64,000 nt of DNA from Lautropia mirabilis (GCF_900637555.1 NZ_LR134378.1:1374001-1438000); one strand, 5' to 3'; positions 9,900 through 19,014 are shown, numbered from the stretch's first letter. A program made the numbers and translations. The notes: generated by a model from the letters alone, not told the origin.

Positions 9900-12800
9900 A
9901 TGGCAGTGAATGGCAGCAAGGCAGGTGGGCACCATGGTGTCGAACATTGTCCCGGCATTCAGGCCGGGGCAGGGAAGGCAGTGCGCCTGGCCCTGTTTCT
10001 GATGGCCTGTGCTGGTGCGGGGACCGTGCAGGCCGAGATCGCGCAGCACTCGCTGATCGTGGCCACGCCCCCGGTCGTGGAGCCCAACGTGATGTTCACG
10101 CTGGATGACTCAGGCTCGATGCTGTTCAACTATCTGCCCGATACGGATCTCCCCTACCAGATCTATGCCATCCATCCCCAGGAGCCGGCAAAGATCGCCT
10201 ATTTCGGGATTGCTGGCCTGCTGGATTCGCGTGACGGAAACATCCTGTCGGCGCGTCGGCGTTCTTCGGACGTGAACCTGCTGTATTACAACCCGAAGGT
10301 GCGCTACATGCCGTGGATGAATGCCGACGGCACCCGCGAGCCGGACGCAGATCCGGGGGCCGTGCACTATTTCTACAAGCATGCAGGTGACAAGACGCTG
10401 AACCTGAGAGGTCTGCAGCCTGTCGCGGGCAGCGCGCACCAGGTCTGTGCAGCCTCCGTTCAGCGGGGTTCGAAGTGCGTGCCCTTTGCCTGGGGACAGG
10501 CGCCTGCCCAGGTGAAGCCGGCCACCTACTATGTGCTGACGGGGGTGAACCGGAATGACCCGGCCAGCTATCGGCGCGTGTCGATTGCCGACCATCAGGA
10601 ATTCGATATCGAGTCCACCGACCGGACCGAATGCCGGCAGAAATCTCCCGGTGTGCGTACCTGCACCCAGGAGCAGGAATACAAGAACTTCGCCAACTGG
10701 TTCCAGTATCACCGTTTCCGCTACCTGCTGGCCGTGGGGGCGGTGGGCGAGGCCTTTGCCCGTCAGCTGGGAGGCGATGTCCGCGTGGGCTATGGCCGGA
10801 TCAACAAGGCGGAAGGGGCAGTTGACGGTATCGCAACCCGGGTTGTCGAGCGGGGCGTGCGCCGGTTCGACGGCCAGGACAAGACGGCGTTCTTCAGCTG
10901 GCTGCAGTCGGTGAACCCCTCCGGCAGCACCCCGTTGCTGGGGGCCACCATTGCCGTGGGTGAGTACTTCAAGCGTGACGGGGCGCAGGGGCCCTGGTCG
11001 GACACGGACAGCAAGGGCCAGACGCGTCAGCTGAGCTGCCGTCGCTCCTATCACATCCTGATGACCGACGGGCAGTACAACGACCAGGACAACACGCAGA
11101 TCGACCGGATCCCCGGCATGAGCAATGCCGACAATGAGCTGGGTCCGGTGATTCCGGCATCGGGCAAGAATCGTGCCTTCCGCTACGATCCGAATGACCC
11201 GAACAACCGGCTCTATCGCAGCGCCACGGGGCGCACGCTGGCCGATGTGGCCATGTATTACTGGAACCGGGACCTGATGCCCAATCTGGCGAACAACGTT
11301 CCGGTGGATGCCGACAATCCGTCGTTCTGGCAGAACGTGACGATGTACACGCTGAGCTTTGGCGCGGACGGCAAGCTGCCGGCATCGACGCCTGAGTCGC
11401 AGGCCAGCACGCTGCAGGACATCGTTTCGGGCAGGCGGTCGTGGCCCGCCGTCGTGAGGAAGGATTCGGACGAGGCGGTGGACGACCTGTGGCATGCCGC
11501 CGTCAACGGTCGGGGCCGCTATCTGAACGTCAAGAACAGTACGGAGTTTCTGGCGTCGATGCGCCAGATCCTGGCCGAGATCGTCAACCGTTCGGGTTCG
11601 ACCGCCGGGGTGTCGGTCAGCAACCGGGCACTGCAGACCAGCAACCAGAAGTTTGTGCCGTCGTTCATGACGCGTGACCGGACGGGCAACCTGCAGGCCT
11701 TTGCACTGGGTGTGGACGGCCGGGAAGGCAATCTGCAGTGGAGCGCCGCCGAGAAGATGCCGCACTGGAGCCGTCGTCATGCCATTGTCGGCAACGGCAG
11801 CACCACGGGAGTGCGTGCCAGCAACTTCTTCTGGAGTGCGGAGCGCAACGATGAGTTGCCACAGACGCTGAAGCAGGCGCTGCTTGATGCTGGTGGCGCA
11901 CCCGGCCAGGGCGCGCAGCGCGAGGTCTGGGGGCGGCAGCTGGTGGCCTACCTGCTGGGTGACGGCAACTACGAGACCACGCTGTTCCGGCCTCGCCGGA
12001 ACGTGCTGGGCCAGATCGTCAACTCGGCACCGGTCTTCATCGGGGCCGCCACCAACCAGGGCTATGCAAGCCTGCCGGAGCGCGTGGGCAGCGGGGGCCA
12101 GACGGTGGATTCCGGTGCCCGTTCCTACCGTGCCTATCTGAAGGAGCAGAAGGGGGCCGCATCGCGCCAGAAGCTGGTGATGGTGGGTTCCAACGAGGGC
12201 TTCGTGCATGCCTTCCGCGCCAGTGACGGGGTGGAGAGCTTTGCCTATGCGCCGAACGTGGTGATGAAGGAAATGGCCCGGCTGGCCAATCGGAACAATC
12301 AGGAGCAGCGCTTCCTGATGGATGGTCCGCTGGTGGAGGCCGACGCACACCTGGACGGCAAGTGGCAGAACGTGGTGGTGGGTACCACGGGCGCCGGCCC
12401 GAAGGCGGTGTTTGCGCTGAACATGACGCGCACGGCCGATGCCGATCTCGGGACAAAGACACTGATGTGGGAGCTGGACGAGAGCCATGCGGCCGAGCTG
12501 GGCCATGTGCTGGCCGCACCCGAGGTGGGGATGCTGCGTGATGGCACGTGGGTGGCCATCTTCGGCAACGGGTACGAGAGCAAGTCCCGTCGTGCCCAGC
12601 TCTTCGTGGTGGATCTGGCGACCGGGAAGGTGCTGAAGACGCTGGACACGGGGCGCGGCTCGATGGCCGAACCCAACGGTCTGGGCGGGATCAAGCTGCT
12701 GCGTGACGGCAACCAGGTGATCACCGCCGCCTATGCCGGCGACCTGCATGGCAACGTCTGGAAGTTCGACCTGGCGTCGGAGCGGGCCGCCGAATGGAAG

Positions 12801-13730
12801 GTGTCGCTGGGCGGTCGCCCGCTGTTCACCACGGCGGACCGGCGGCCGGTGACGGCAGCGCCCGCACTGGTGCCCCATCCGCGTGGCGGCACAATGGTGC
12901 TGATCGGTACCGGCAAACTCTTCGAGACGGGCGATGAGAAGTCCCGGGCACTGGAGTCCTACTATGGCCTGTGGGACAACGGTACGCTGGTGCAGAAGCA
13001 GGCGCAGGCCGGCGGGACCGTGCAGGCCGCGGGCTGGCAGTGGCGTGAAGGCGAGCCGATTGCCCTGACGACGCTGGTGCGCCGCAACCAGACGCTCACC
13101 CAGAACGGCAAGCTGGCCTACGAGACCGATCCCACCAAGGTGCTGAACTGGGCCACGCACCGGGGCTGGCACATCCCGCTGAACATGATGAGCAACCGCG
13201 GGCTGCGGACCATCGCGCCGCCGCAGATGGTCTCGGGCATGGCGCTGTTCGAGGCGATGACGCCGGTGGTGGAGGTGGACTACGTCAGCAATCCCTGCGC
13301 GGAGCTGGTGAACGTGCCGGGCTTCAGCACCTTCGTCGAGCCGATCACGGGCGGCATGGCCACCAAGCAGATCATCGACACGAACAATGACGGCAAGATC
13401 GACAGCCGTGACATGGTCGTGTCGAGCTGGGGCGTGGACAACTGGACGGGGCGTTCGGCGGTGCTGAACGAGGAACCGGCCAAGCCGTGCGCCGATGCCA
13501 ACTGCACGCAGGCGCCGCGGCCGGGGCTGTGCCCGGAAGGCACGCTGACCAGCGTGGCACTGACGGCCGACAGCCGGCAGGTGCTGTGCGTGAGCATTCC
13601 CGGGCCGAACCGCTGGTGGTGGCGCGAGCTGGCCGTGCCTGACATGACCTACAACGCGGGGGCCACGCCGACAGCCGTGCCGACGGGCACGGTGCCGAGC
13701 GCGGCCAAGGGGGGCAGCCCACGTCCCTGA
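9900..13730 (+). CDS. pilY1: PilY1-like type IV pilus tip adhesin, copy 4
   Basis: This is a 1276-residue PilY1 family protein. ATG 9900 is preferred over ATG 9870 because GGAGAG (9888-9893) lies six bases upstream and the resulting N-terminus is a plausible signal peptide with cleavage after TVQA. The VWA domain starts with FTLDDSGSM. The C-terminal propeller follows the copy 3 pattern (SNEGFVHAFRASDGVE). The EF-hand-like loop reads DTNNDGKIDSRD, closer to a consensus Ca loop than in copies 1 and 2. The end carries RWWWRE and a short Pro/Thr/Ser tail. A gap of 202 nt separates it from copy 3 and contains no recognisable gene. The stop codon abuts the stop of the convergent ypfJ gene inside a perfect palindrome. 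Confidence 0.92.
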   Translation: MAVNGSKAGGHHGVEHCPGIQAGAGKAVRLALFLMACAGAGTVQAEIAQHSLIVATPPVVEPNVMFTLDDSGSMLFNYLPDTDLPYQIYAIHPQEPAKIAYFGIAGLLDSRDGNILSARRRSSDVNLLYYNPKVRYMPWMNADGTREPDADPGAVHYFYKHAGDKTLNLRGLQPVAGSAHQVCAASVQRGSKCVPFAWGQAPAQVKPATYYVLTGVNRNDPASYRRVSIADHQEFDIESTDRTECRQKSPGVRTCTQEQEYKNFANWFQYHRFRYLLAVGAVGEAFARQLGGDVRVGYGRINKAEGAVDGIATRVVERGVRRFDGQDKTAFFSWLQSVNPSGSTPLLGATIAVGEYFKRDGAQGPWSDTDSKGQTRQLSCRRSYHILMTDGQYNDQDNTQIDRIPGMSNADNELGPVIPASGKNRAFRYDPNDPNNRLYRSATGRTLADVAMYYWNRDLMPNLANNVPVDADNPSFWQNVTMYTLSFGADGKLPASTPESQASTLQDIVSGRRSWPAVVRKDSDEAVDDLWHAAVNGRGRYLNVKNSTEFLASMRQILAEIVNRSGSTAGVSVSNRALQTSNQKFVPSFMTRDRTGNLQAFALGVDGREGNLQWSAAEKMPHWSRRHAIVGNGSTTGVRASNFFWSAERNDELPQTLKQALLDAGGAPGQGAQREVWGRQLVAYLLGDGNYETTLFRPRRNVLGQIVNSAPVFIGAATNQGYASLPERVGSGGQTVDSGARSYRAYLKEQKGAASRQKLVMVGSNEGFVHAFRASDGVESFAYAPNVVMKEMARLANRNNQEQRFLMDGPLVEADAHLDGKWQNVVVGTTGAGPKAVFALNMTRTADADLGTKTLMWELDESHAAELGHVLAAPEVGMLRDGTWVAIFGNGYESKSRRAQLFVVDLATGKVLKTLDTGRGSMAEPNGLGGIKLLRDGNQVITAAYAGDLHGNVWKFDLASERAAEWKVSLGGRPLFTTADRRPVTAAPALVPHPRGGTMVLIGTGKLFETGDEKSRALESYYGLWDNGTLVQKQAQAGGTVQAAGWQWREGEPIALTTLVRRNQTLTQNGKLAYETDPTKVLNWATHRGWHIPLNMMSNRGLRTIAPPQMVSGMALFEAMTPVVEVDYVSNPCAELVNVPGFSTFVEPITGGMATKQIIDTNNDGKIDSRDMVVSSWGVDNWTGRSAVLNEEPAKPCADANCTQAPRPGLCPEGTLTSVALTADSRQVLCVSIPGPNRWWWRELAVPDMTYNAGATPTAVPTGTVPSAAKGGSPRP

Positions 13731-13741
13731 TCAGGGCTGCC
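13713..13741. repeat. Inverted repeat over two abutting stop codons
   Basis: GGCAGCCC (13713-13720) pairs with GGGCTGCC (13734-13741) around a 13-nt loop. Within it, CCCTGATCAGGG (13725-13736) is a perfect 12-bp palindrome containing the stop codons of both convergent genes. It can form a hairpin in either transcript. No T-run follows, so termination here would be weak or Rho-assisted. Confidence 0.5.
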
Positions 13742-14627
13742 GGTTGGTGAAGGTGTCGCAGCGCTGTACCGAGCCGGTTTCGTTGCCGATGCGGAACCAG
13801 GCCTGGCGCTGCTGCGAGCTGCCGTGGGTGAAGCTTTCCTGGTTGACGGAGCTGCCGGCGCGACGCTGGAGGGCATCGTCGCCCACGGCTGCGGCGGCAT
13901 TGATGGCTTCGGCAATGTCACCGGCATCGAACCAGCGGCGTGCCTGCTGCGAATGGTTGGCCCAGATGCCGGCATAGCAGTCGGCCTGCAGCTCCAGTCG
14001 GACCGACAGGGCGTTGTAGCTGCGCTGGTCCATGCGCTTGCGGGCTTCTTCCACCTGCTGCAGCGTGCCGGTGAGGTTCTGCACGTGGTGGCCCACCTCG
14101 TGGGCGATGACATAGGCCTGAGCCGTGTCGCCGGCCGCGCCCAGCTGGTCCTGCAGCACCCGGTAGAAGGCCAGGTCAATGTAGATCTTGCGGTCGCCCG
14201 GGCAGTAGAAGGGGCCGGCCCCGGTGACGCCCACGCCGCAGGCCGTCTGGGTGCGGCCGGAAAACAGCACGAGACCCGGTGGTGTGTAGCGGGCGCCATT
14301 GGCTGCGAAGATCTTCGTCCAGACATCCTCGGTGCTGGCCAGCACCACGGAGACGAAGCGCTTGCCGGCGTCGTTCTGCCCGCTCACCTGCTGGGACTGG
14401 GTGGTGGTGGGCGCCAGCGACTGCCCGGTGCCGATATCGCCGCCGGCCAGCAGCCCCAATAAAGTAAGGGGGTTGATTCCCAGCAGCCACCCGCCAATGA
14501 GGATGACGGCGACCGTGCCCAGGCTGAGGCGGCCTCCCCCCACGCTGAAGGGCAGGCCCCCGCCGCCGCCGCTCTGGCCGCGGCGATCCTCGATGTTGCT
14601 GCTTTCGCGTTCGTTCTCCCAGCGCAT
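13731..14627 (-). CDS. ypfJ: YpfJ/KPN_02809-family neutral zinc metallopeptidase
   Basis: This 298-residue protein has the family's layout. A hydrophilic N-terminus (MRWENERESSN...) is followed by a Gly-rich stretch, then one membrane helix (about residues 35-60, LGTVAVILIGGWLLGINPL). The extracytoplasmic peptidase domain contains the zinc motif HEVGHH, in which the two His of HExxH should bind zinc and the Glu should be catalytic. Other family blocks are FCPGDRKIYID-like (here FYCPGDRKIYID) and LELQADCYAG. The substrate is not known for this family. The start is supported by GGAA seven bases upstream. The gene is convergent with pilY1 copy 4, and the glpS-like gene is divergent from it across a 172-nt gap. 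Confidence 0.88.
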   Translation of the reverse strand: MRWENERESSNIEDRRGQSGGGGGLPFSVGGGRLSLGTVAVILIGGWLLGINPLTLLGLLAGGDIGTGQSLAPTTTQSQQVSGQNDAGKRFVSVVLASTEDVWTKIFAANGARYTPPGLVLFSGRTQTACGVGVTGAGPFYCPGDRKIYIDLAFYRVLQDQLGAAGDTAQAYVIAHEVGHHVQNLTGTLQQVEEARKRMDQRSYNALSVRLELQADCYAGIWANHSQQARRWFDAGDIAEAINAAAAVGDDALQRRAGSSVNQESFTHGSSQQRQAWFRIGNETGSVQRCDTFTNRQP

Positions 14628-14799
14628 GGTCGATTCCGTGCAGTTTCGTCATGGCGATGATAATCGGGACGCGGTGTTGCAACTGGTTGCGTAAGTTGCC
14701 AAACCTCACGATTTGTTCTGTAATGCAGACCAACAGGGCGGCGCACGATGCCGTCCGTGGCTTCCAGGGGGTCCGCATGGCTATTGGGTTTCATTCGGC

Positions 14800-15969
14800 A
14801 TGACGATTCGCTGCGACCGGATCTGCCTGCGGGATGGAGGCAGGGACATCCTGCGCGCGCTGTCGCTGGACATCCCCTTCGGGGGGCCGCTGTCCATCGT
14901 GGGGCCGGCCGGAGCAGGCAAGTCGGCGCTGTTTCGGGTGCTGGCCGGGCAGTTGCGCCCCTATGCCGGTCGCCTGCAGGTCCATGGCCGCGAAGTGGCG
15001 CTTGACGGCAGCCGCAACAGCCAGGTGGCGCTGGTGGATGTGCGCAGCACCAACTATCCGGGCTTCACAGTCTGGGAGAACATCGCGGTCCCGCTGCGCA
15101 TGGCGCGCAGCAAGCTCCTGGAAGAACAGGTCATCACGCTGGCCCATGCCGTGGGGCTGGGCGACTGCCTGTCGCTGATGCCGGCCGATCTGTCGCTGGT
15201 GGGGCAGCGCCGGCTGGCGCTGGCGCGTGCCCTGGCCAGCCGGCCGGCACTGCTCCTGCTGGATGATCCGCTGGCGGGGCTGCCGGATGTCGAGGCCATC
15301 CACATGCTGGAGGACCTGCCCTCCATCTGCACCACGGCCTGGCAGCAGGGCATGGCCGTGGCGGTGGCCACCCGCAGCAGCCAGGTCGCGCTGGCCCTGG
15401 GCGGCGCCACGGCGGTGGTGGCGCAGGGGCGCTTGCAGCAGCAGGAGGTCCGGGCCATCGACGTCCTGCTGCATCCGGTATCGCTGAACGTGGCACGGGT
15501 CTTCGGCGATCCGCCGATCAACCTGCTGCGGGCCACGCTGGTGGACCATTCGGTGCAGATCGAGCAGGGACCCGCCATGGCTCTCATGGCACCGCTCAAT
15601 GTCGAGGATCCGGCGCTCCTGGTGGGGATTCGGCCCGAGGATCTGCGGCTGGCCGGTACGGCTGGCGATCTGGCCTTCCCGGCGCGGGTCGAGCGGGTGG
15701 AATGCGGCCTCGCGGGCACGCGCATCGAATGCCGTGCCCGGGTGGGGGCGCTGACGGCCCTGGTGCCGTCGCTGCTGCGCCCGGCGCTGGGCGAGACAGT
15801 GGTGCTCCACGCCGATCCGGGCGCCCTCTACCTGTTCGACGGGGCCGGTGCCCTGGTGCAGCAGGTGGAGCGGGCTGCCGAACGGGCGCAACGCAGGCCC
15901 CAGGTGGTGCCGGTGCCGCCGGACATGCCGGTGACCGAAGCTGCACCGACGATTTTCGCGCTGCGATGA
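14800..15969 (+). CDS. GlpS-like ABC transporter ATP-binding protein with degenerate motifs
   Basis: This is a 389-residue importer ATPase of the MalK/Ugp type with a C-terminal TOBE-like half. Its closest recognisable pattern is GlpS of the GlpSTPQUV glycerol-3-phosphate system: NYPGFTVWENIAVPLR, the ATRSSQVALALGG block and ARVFGDPPINLL. Walker A is intact (GPAGAGKS, residues 35-42). Other motifs are altered. The Q-loop Gln position is Val81, the signature reads LSLVGQRR instead of LSGGQQ/R, Walker B is LLLLDDP (Asp for the catalytic Glu), and the switch His is replaced (ATRSSQ). The start at 14800 lacks a clear ribosome binding site. It sits 23 nt upstream of a second ATPase and then a permease, so this is an importer operon. 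The substrate cannot be read from sequence. Confidence 0.75.
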   Translation: MTIRCDRICLRDGGRDILRALSLDIPFGGPLSIVGPAGAGKSALFRVLAGQLRPYAGRLQVHGREVALDGSRNSQVALVDVRSTNYPGFTVWENIAVPLRMARSKLLEEQVITLAHAVGLGDCLSLMPADLSLVGQRRLALARALASRPALLLLDDPLAGLPDVEAIHMLEDLPSICTTAWQQGMAVAVATRSSQVALALGGATAVVAQGRLQQQEVRAIDVLLHPVSLNVARVFGDPPINLLRATLVDHSVQIEQGPAMALMAPLNVEDPALLVGIRPEDLRLAGTAGDLAFPARVERVECGLAGTRIECRARVGALTALVPSLLRPALGETVVLHADPGALYLFDGAGALVQQVERAAERAQRRPQVVPVPPDMPVTEAAPTIFALR

Positions 15970-15992
15970 AGGCGGGGAGGGCATAGCGCCAA

Positions 15993-17150
15993 ATGGCTTT
16001 TCTGCGGGTTTCTTCGCTGGATGTCAGTGCATCGCGCCGGCCTTCCTGGCTGGGCGGACGGCCGGGGCCGTCGCTGACCGACATCGACCTGATGCTGGAG
16101 GAAGGCAGCCTGTGCACGGTGTTCGGGCCGGCAGGGGCCGGCAAGTCGCTGCTGCTGCAGACACTGGCGGGCCTGCACAGGCCGCGTCGCGGCCAGGTGG
16201 TGCTGGATGGCGTGGACGTGACCCGCCTGCCGGTGGGACGCCGACGCACGGCGCTGGTGCCGGCCGTGCCGGTGGTCTACCCGGCGCTGACGGTCGAGGA
16301 GAACCTGGCCTGGCCGCTGCGCCGCCAGCGGCTCTCGCCCGAGCAGCTGCGTCGCCAGGTGACCGAGATGGCTTCGCTGCTGGGGGTGCTGGACGTGCTG
16401 CATGTGCGCGCTGGCCAGCTGGCTCCGGCCACGGCGCAGCGTGTGGCCATCGGTCGTGCCCTGATCCGCGAGGATCTGGGCCTTCTGCTGCTGGATGATG
16501 CGCTGCAGGTGCTGGATGCCGAGGGGCGCCGCCGGATGGTGGGTTGCCTGCGGCAGGTGCAGCGCAGCCGGCGCATGTGCATTCTCATCAGCACCCGGGG
16601 TCAGCCCGACGTGATGGGGCTGGGCGATGAGTGGCTGATGCTGGATCAGGGCCGGATCCTGCAGCAGGGCCGGCCGGCCGAGTTCGTGCAGTATCCGCGC
16701 ACCATGGCGGTGGCCAGCCGGCTGGGCGGCAGCGGACTGAATGTGCTGCCCTGCCGTTCGGACGGGGGCGTGGCTCATTTTGCCGGCGTGCCGCTCTTGC
16801 CGCCATCGCCTCCCCAGCTGGACCTGTGGCTGGCCGAGCTGCAGGGGCAATCGCCCAAATCCAGCATCGAGATGGCGATCCGGGCCGAGCACGTGGTGCT
16901 GGGCCGACCGGGTCAGGAGGGCTGCATCGAGGCGCTGCTGACCCATGTCGAGGATGATGGCACCTGGATGCAGCTGCATGGGGTGCTGCCCGGAACCGAG
17001 ATTCCGCTGTGTGCGCGGGTGTTGGTCGACACGCCGGCCGCCTACGACCTGGCGGTGCTGTCCGGTAGCGCGGTGGCTGGCCGCCGCGAGAAACTGCAGA
17101 TCATCAACCGGCACAGCCTTTTCTTCGTGGACGGGAGGCTGGTGCAGTGA
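15993..17150 (+). CDS. GlpT-like ABC transporter ATP-binding protein with degenerate motifs
   Basis: This is a 385-residue ATPase that pairs with the preceding gene. It has an intact Walker A (GPAGAGKS) and a YPALTVEENLAWPLR block like GlpT of the GlpST pair. The Gln of the Q-loop is absent (VPAVPVVYP). The signature is LAPATAQRVAIGR, recalling the naturally degenerate LTADQKQ of GlpT. Walker B is LLLLDDA, with Asp in place of the Glu. The switch His is replaced by Arg (ISTRGQPD). A C-terminal regulatory/TOBE-like region follows. It begins 23 nt after the first ATPase and ends 10 nt before the permease start, so translation is probably coupled. Either the pair works as an unusual heterodimer or the transporter is decaying. 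Confidence 0.75.
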   Translation: MAFLRVSSLDVSASRRPSWLGGRPGPSLTDIDLMLEEGSLCTVFGPAGAGKSLLLQTLAGLHRPRRGQVVLDGVDVTRLPVGRRRTALVPAVPVVYPALTVEENLAWPLRRQRLSPEQLRRQVTEMASLLGVLDVLHVRAGQLAPATAQRVAIGRALIREDLGLLLLDDALQVLDAEGRRRMVGCLRQVQRSRRMCILISTRGQPDVMGLGDEWLMLDQGRILQQGRPAEFVQYPRTMAVASRLGGSGLNVLPCRSDGGVAHFAGVPLLPPSPPQLDLWLAELQGQSPKSSIEMAIRAEHVVLGRPGQEGCIEALLTHVEDDGTWMQLHGVLPGTEIPLCARVLVDTPAAYDLAVLSGSAVAGRREKLQIINRHSLFFVDGRLVQ

Positions 17151-17160
17151 GGACGAGGGC

Positions 17161-19014
17161 ATGAGCGCATTGCATCGAGAGCGCTGGTTTCCGGCCTGGC
17201 TGGTGTTGCCCGGCTCGCTGACGCTGATGCTGCTGTGGCTGTTGCCGCTGGCGGTGCTGGTTCAGCTCACGCTGGGCGTGTCGTCGGGGACGCTGGGAAG
17301 GTTCTGGCACATGCTGTCGATCCTGGCATATGACCCGGTGGTGCAGCAGGGGCTGCTGGCGCAGACGCTGCGCATGACGCTGATGGTGGCGCTGGAAGCC
17401 GCGCTGGGGCTGTGGCTGGCGCGGATGCTGCCCCTGCGGGGGCGGGCTTCCGGCTGGTGGTGCACCCTGCTGGGGGTGATGCTGTTCACCCCGCTCATCA
17501 TTTCCGTGATGGGCTGGAAGGTGCTGTTCCTGCCTGAGCTGGCGTTGCCGGCCTGGTGCGTGCCGGGGCTGACCGAGTGCGTGCCCGGGGCGCTGCCGCC
17601 CCTGGCGCGCTCCTCCATCATGCTGCTGCGTGACCTGTGGCAGTGGGTGCCGCTTTTTGCGTTGCTGTGCCTGGCGCGGCTGCGCCACATCCAGCGAGTC
17701 CAGTATCAGTCGGTGCTGTTCGATGGCGGTTCGGGCTGGGCGGCCTTCCGCCTGCTGGAGTGGCCCTGGCTGCGAGGGGCGCTGGCGCTGGGCGTCTTCT
17801 ACCGGCTGATGGTGGGCGCGTTCATCGATGTCGATTTCTTCCGGTATCTGGCAGGGGCAGGGGGCGGGGCGCTGGCCCGGCTGGCCGAATCGCAGGACTG
17901 GTTCGGCGGTTTGTCCAGCAGCGTGCCGGGGGCGGCCCCGATGTCCTGGCTGCTGCCGGGGCTCATGTCCTTCACCGACCGGCTCTCCGACATCTCGATC
18001 CATGACCTGACCACGTGCCTGACGTTGCTGCAGGCCATGCTGGTACTGCCGATGATGCTCACCATCCTGTGGCTGATCGGGCGCGGGCGCAGCCGCCTGT
18101 CCATCGGCGGGACCGTGCAGGCCGGCGAGGATCTGGAACTGGGACGTCGCCGCGGATTCCTGCGGGGCGTGTGTCGATGGCTGGTGCTCGCGGCCTTCGC
18201 CGTGTTCGCCGTCCTGCCGCTGCTGTGGCTGGCACGCCTGGCCTTGCAGGGCGCCACGCCCGAGGAGGGTATCGGCTTCACCCATTTCATGGCGGTCATT
18301 GACGACCCGGTCTGGCGCACCAGCCTGTTGCGCACCGGGCTGCGGGCGCTGCTGACGGCCGCCGCTGCGGTGGTGCTGGCGGTCCCCATGGCCTACGCCT
18401 GGTCTCGCCGCCTGCTGGCCGGTGAGCGGCTGATGGCGGTGACCATGCTGGTCAGCCTGATGATGCCGGCCGTGGTGCTGGCCTTTCCGCTCATTCACCT
18501 GAATGAGTTGCTGGGCTGGTTGGGCATGCCCTATGCGGTCGGGCTGGCTCACCTGAGCTTTGCGGTCCCGCTGGCGGTGTGGATTCTGGCTGCGGGCATG
18601 GCGCAGGTGCCGGTAGCGCTGGACGAGATGGCCATGCAGGACGGCTTCGGCTTCACGCATTTCATCGTGCGGGTGCTGTTGCCGGCCATCCACCAGCAGG
18701 TGCGCGGGGCCTTCCTGGCCTGCTTCCTGGTGGGGTGGATGGAGTTCCTGTTTGCGCGGGTGCTGGGCTCGGTGGTCTGGCCGCCGTCGGTGGTGATGCT
18801 GTCCGAATCGGTGGCGGCCCTGCCGGCCGTCCAGGCGGGCATGCCCCGGCTGGAATGGCAGGTGCTGGCTGCGGCGGCCTGGCTGGTGTTGCTGCCGGTG
18901 GTGCTGGCGGTGTACGCCCTGCGTGATCAGCTGCCCGACATGCTGTCGCTGTTCCGGTTGCCCAGCATGCGGGCCAGGGGGCGGCGCAGCCGGGGGGCGC
19001 TCGAGAACGCCTGA
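17161..19014 (+). CDS. Fused two-domain ABC importer permease
   Basis: This is a 617-residue inner-membrane protein that looks like two MetI/MalF-type permease domains in one chain. I chose ATG 17161 because GAGGACGAGGG precedes it and it yields a normal membrane N-terminus (MSALHRERWFPAWLVL). The second half has a recognisable EAA-type loop that should contact an ATPase (EMAMQDGFGFTHFIVRVLLP). The corresponding loop in the first half (DGGSGWAAFRLLEWP) is weaker. About 12 membrane segments can be seen. GlpP and GlpQ are separate proteins in the known glycerol-3-phosphate system, so this would be a fused counterpart. No substrate-binding protein gene lies nearby. The downstream neighbour tex is convergent. 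Confidence 0.8.
   Translation: MSALHRERWFPAWLVLPGSLTLMLLWLLPLAVLVQLTLGVSSGTLGRFWHMLSILAYDPVVQQGLLAQTLRMTLMVALEAALGLWLARMLPLRGRASGWWCTLLGVMLFTPLIISVMGWKVLFLPELALPAWCVPGLTECVPGALPPLARSSIMLLRDLWQWVPLFALLCLARLRHIQRVQYQSVLFDGGSGWAAFRLLEWPWLRGALALGVFYRLMVGAFIDVDFFRYLAGAGGGALARLAESQDWFGGLSSSVPGAAPMSWLLPGLMSFTDRLSDISIHDLTTCLTLLQAMLVLPMMLTILWLIGRGRSRLSIGGTVQAGEDLELGRRRGFLRGVCRWLVLAAFAVFAVLPLLWLARLALQGATPEEGIGFTHFMAVIDDPVWRTSLLRTGLRALLTAAAAVVLAVPMAYAWSRRLLAGERLMAVTMLVSLMMPAVVLAFPLIHLNELLGWLGMPYAVGLAHLSFAVPLAVWILAAGMAQVPVALDEMAMQDGFGFTHFIVRVLLPAIHQQVRGAFLACFLVGWMEFLFARVLGSVVWPPSVVMLSESVAALPAVQAGMPRLEWQVLAAAAWLVLLPVVLAVYALRDQLPDMLSLFRLPSMRARGRRSRGALENA

Noticed and set aside
10110-13172. 1020-codon open frame on the minus strand opposite pilY1 copy 4 (similar long frames opposite copies 2 and 3)
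   Set aside because: The His/Arg/Gln-rich composition is typical of the antisense of a high-GC gene. The plus strand encodes a recognised family with a signal peptide and domains.
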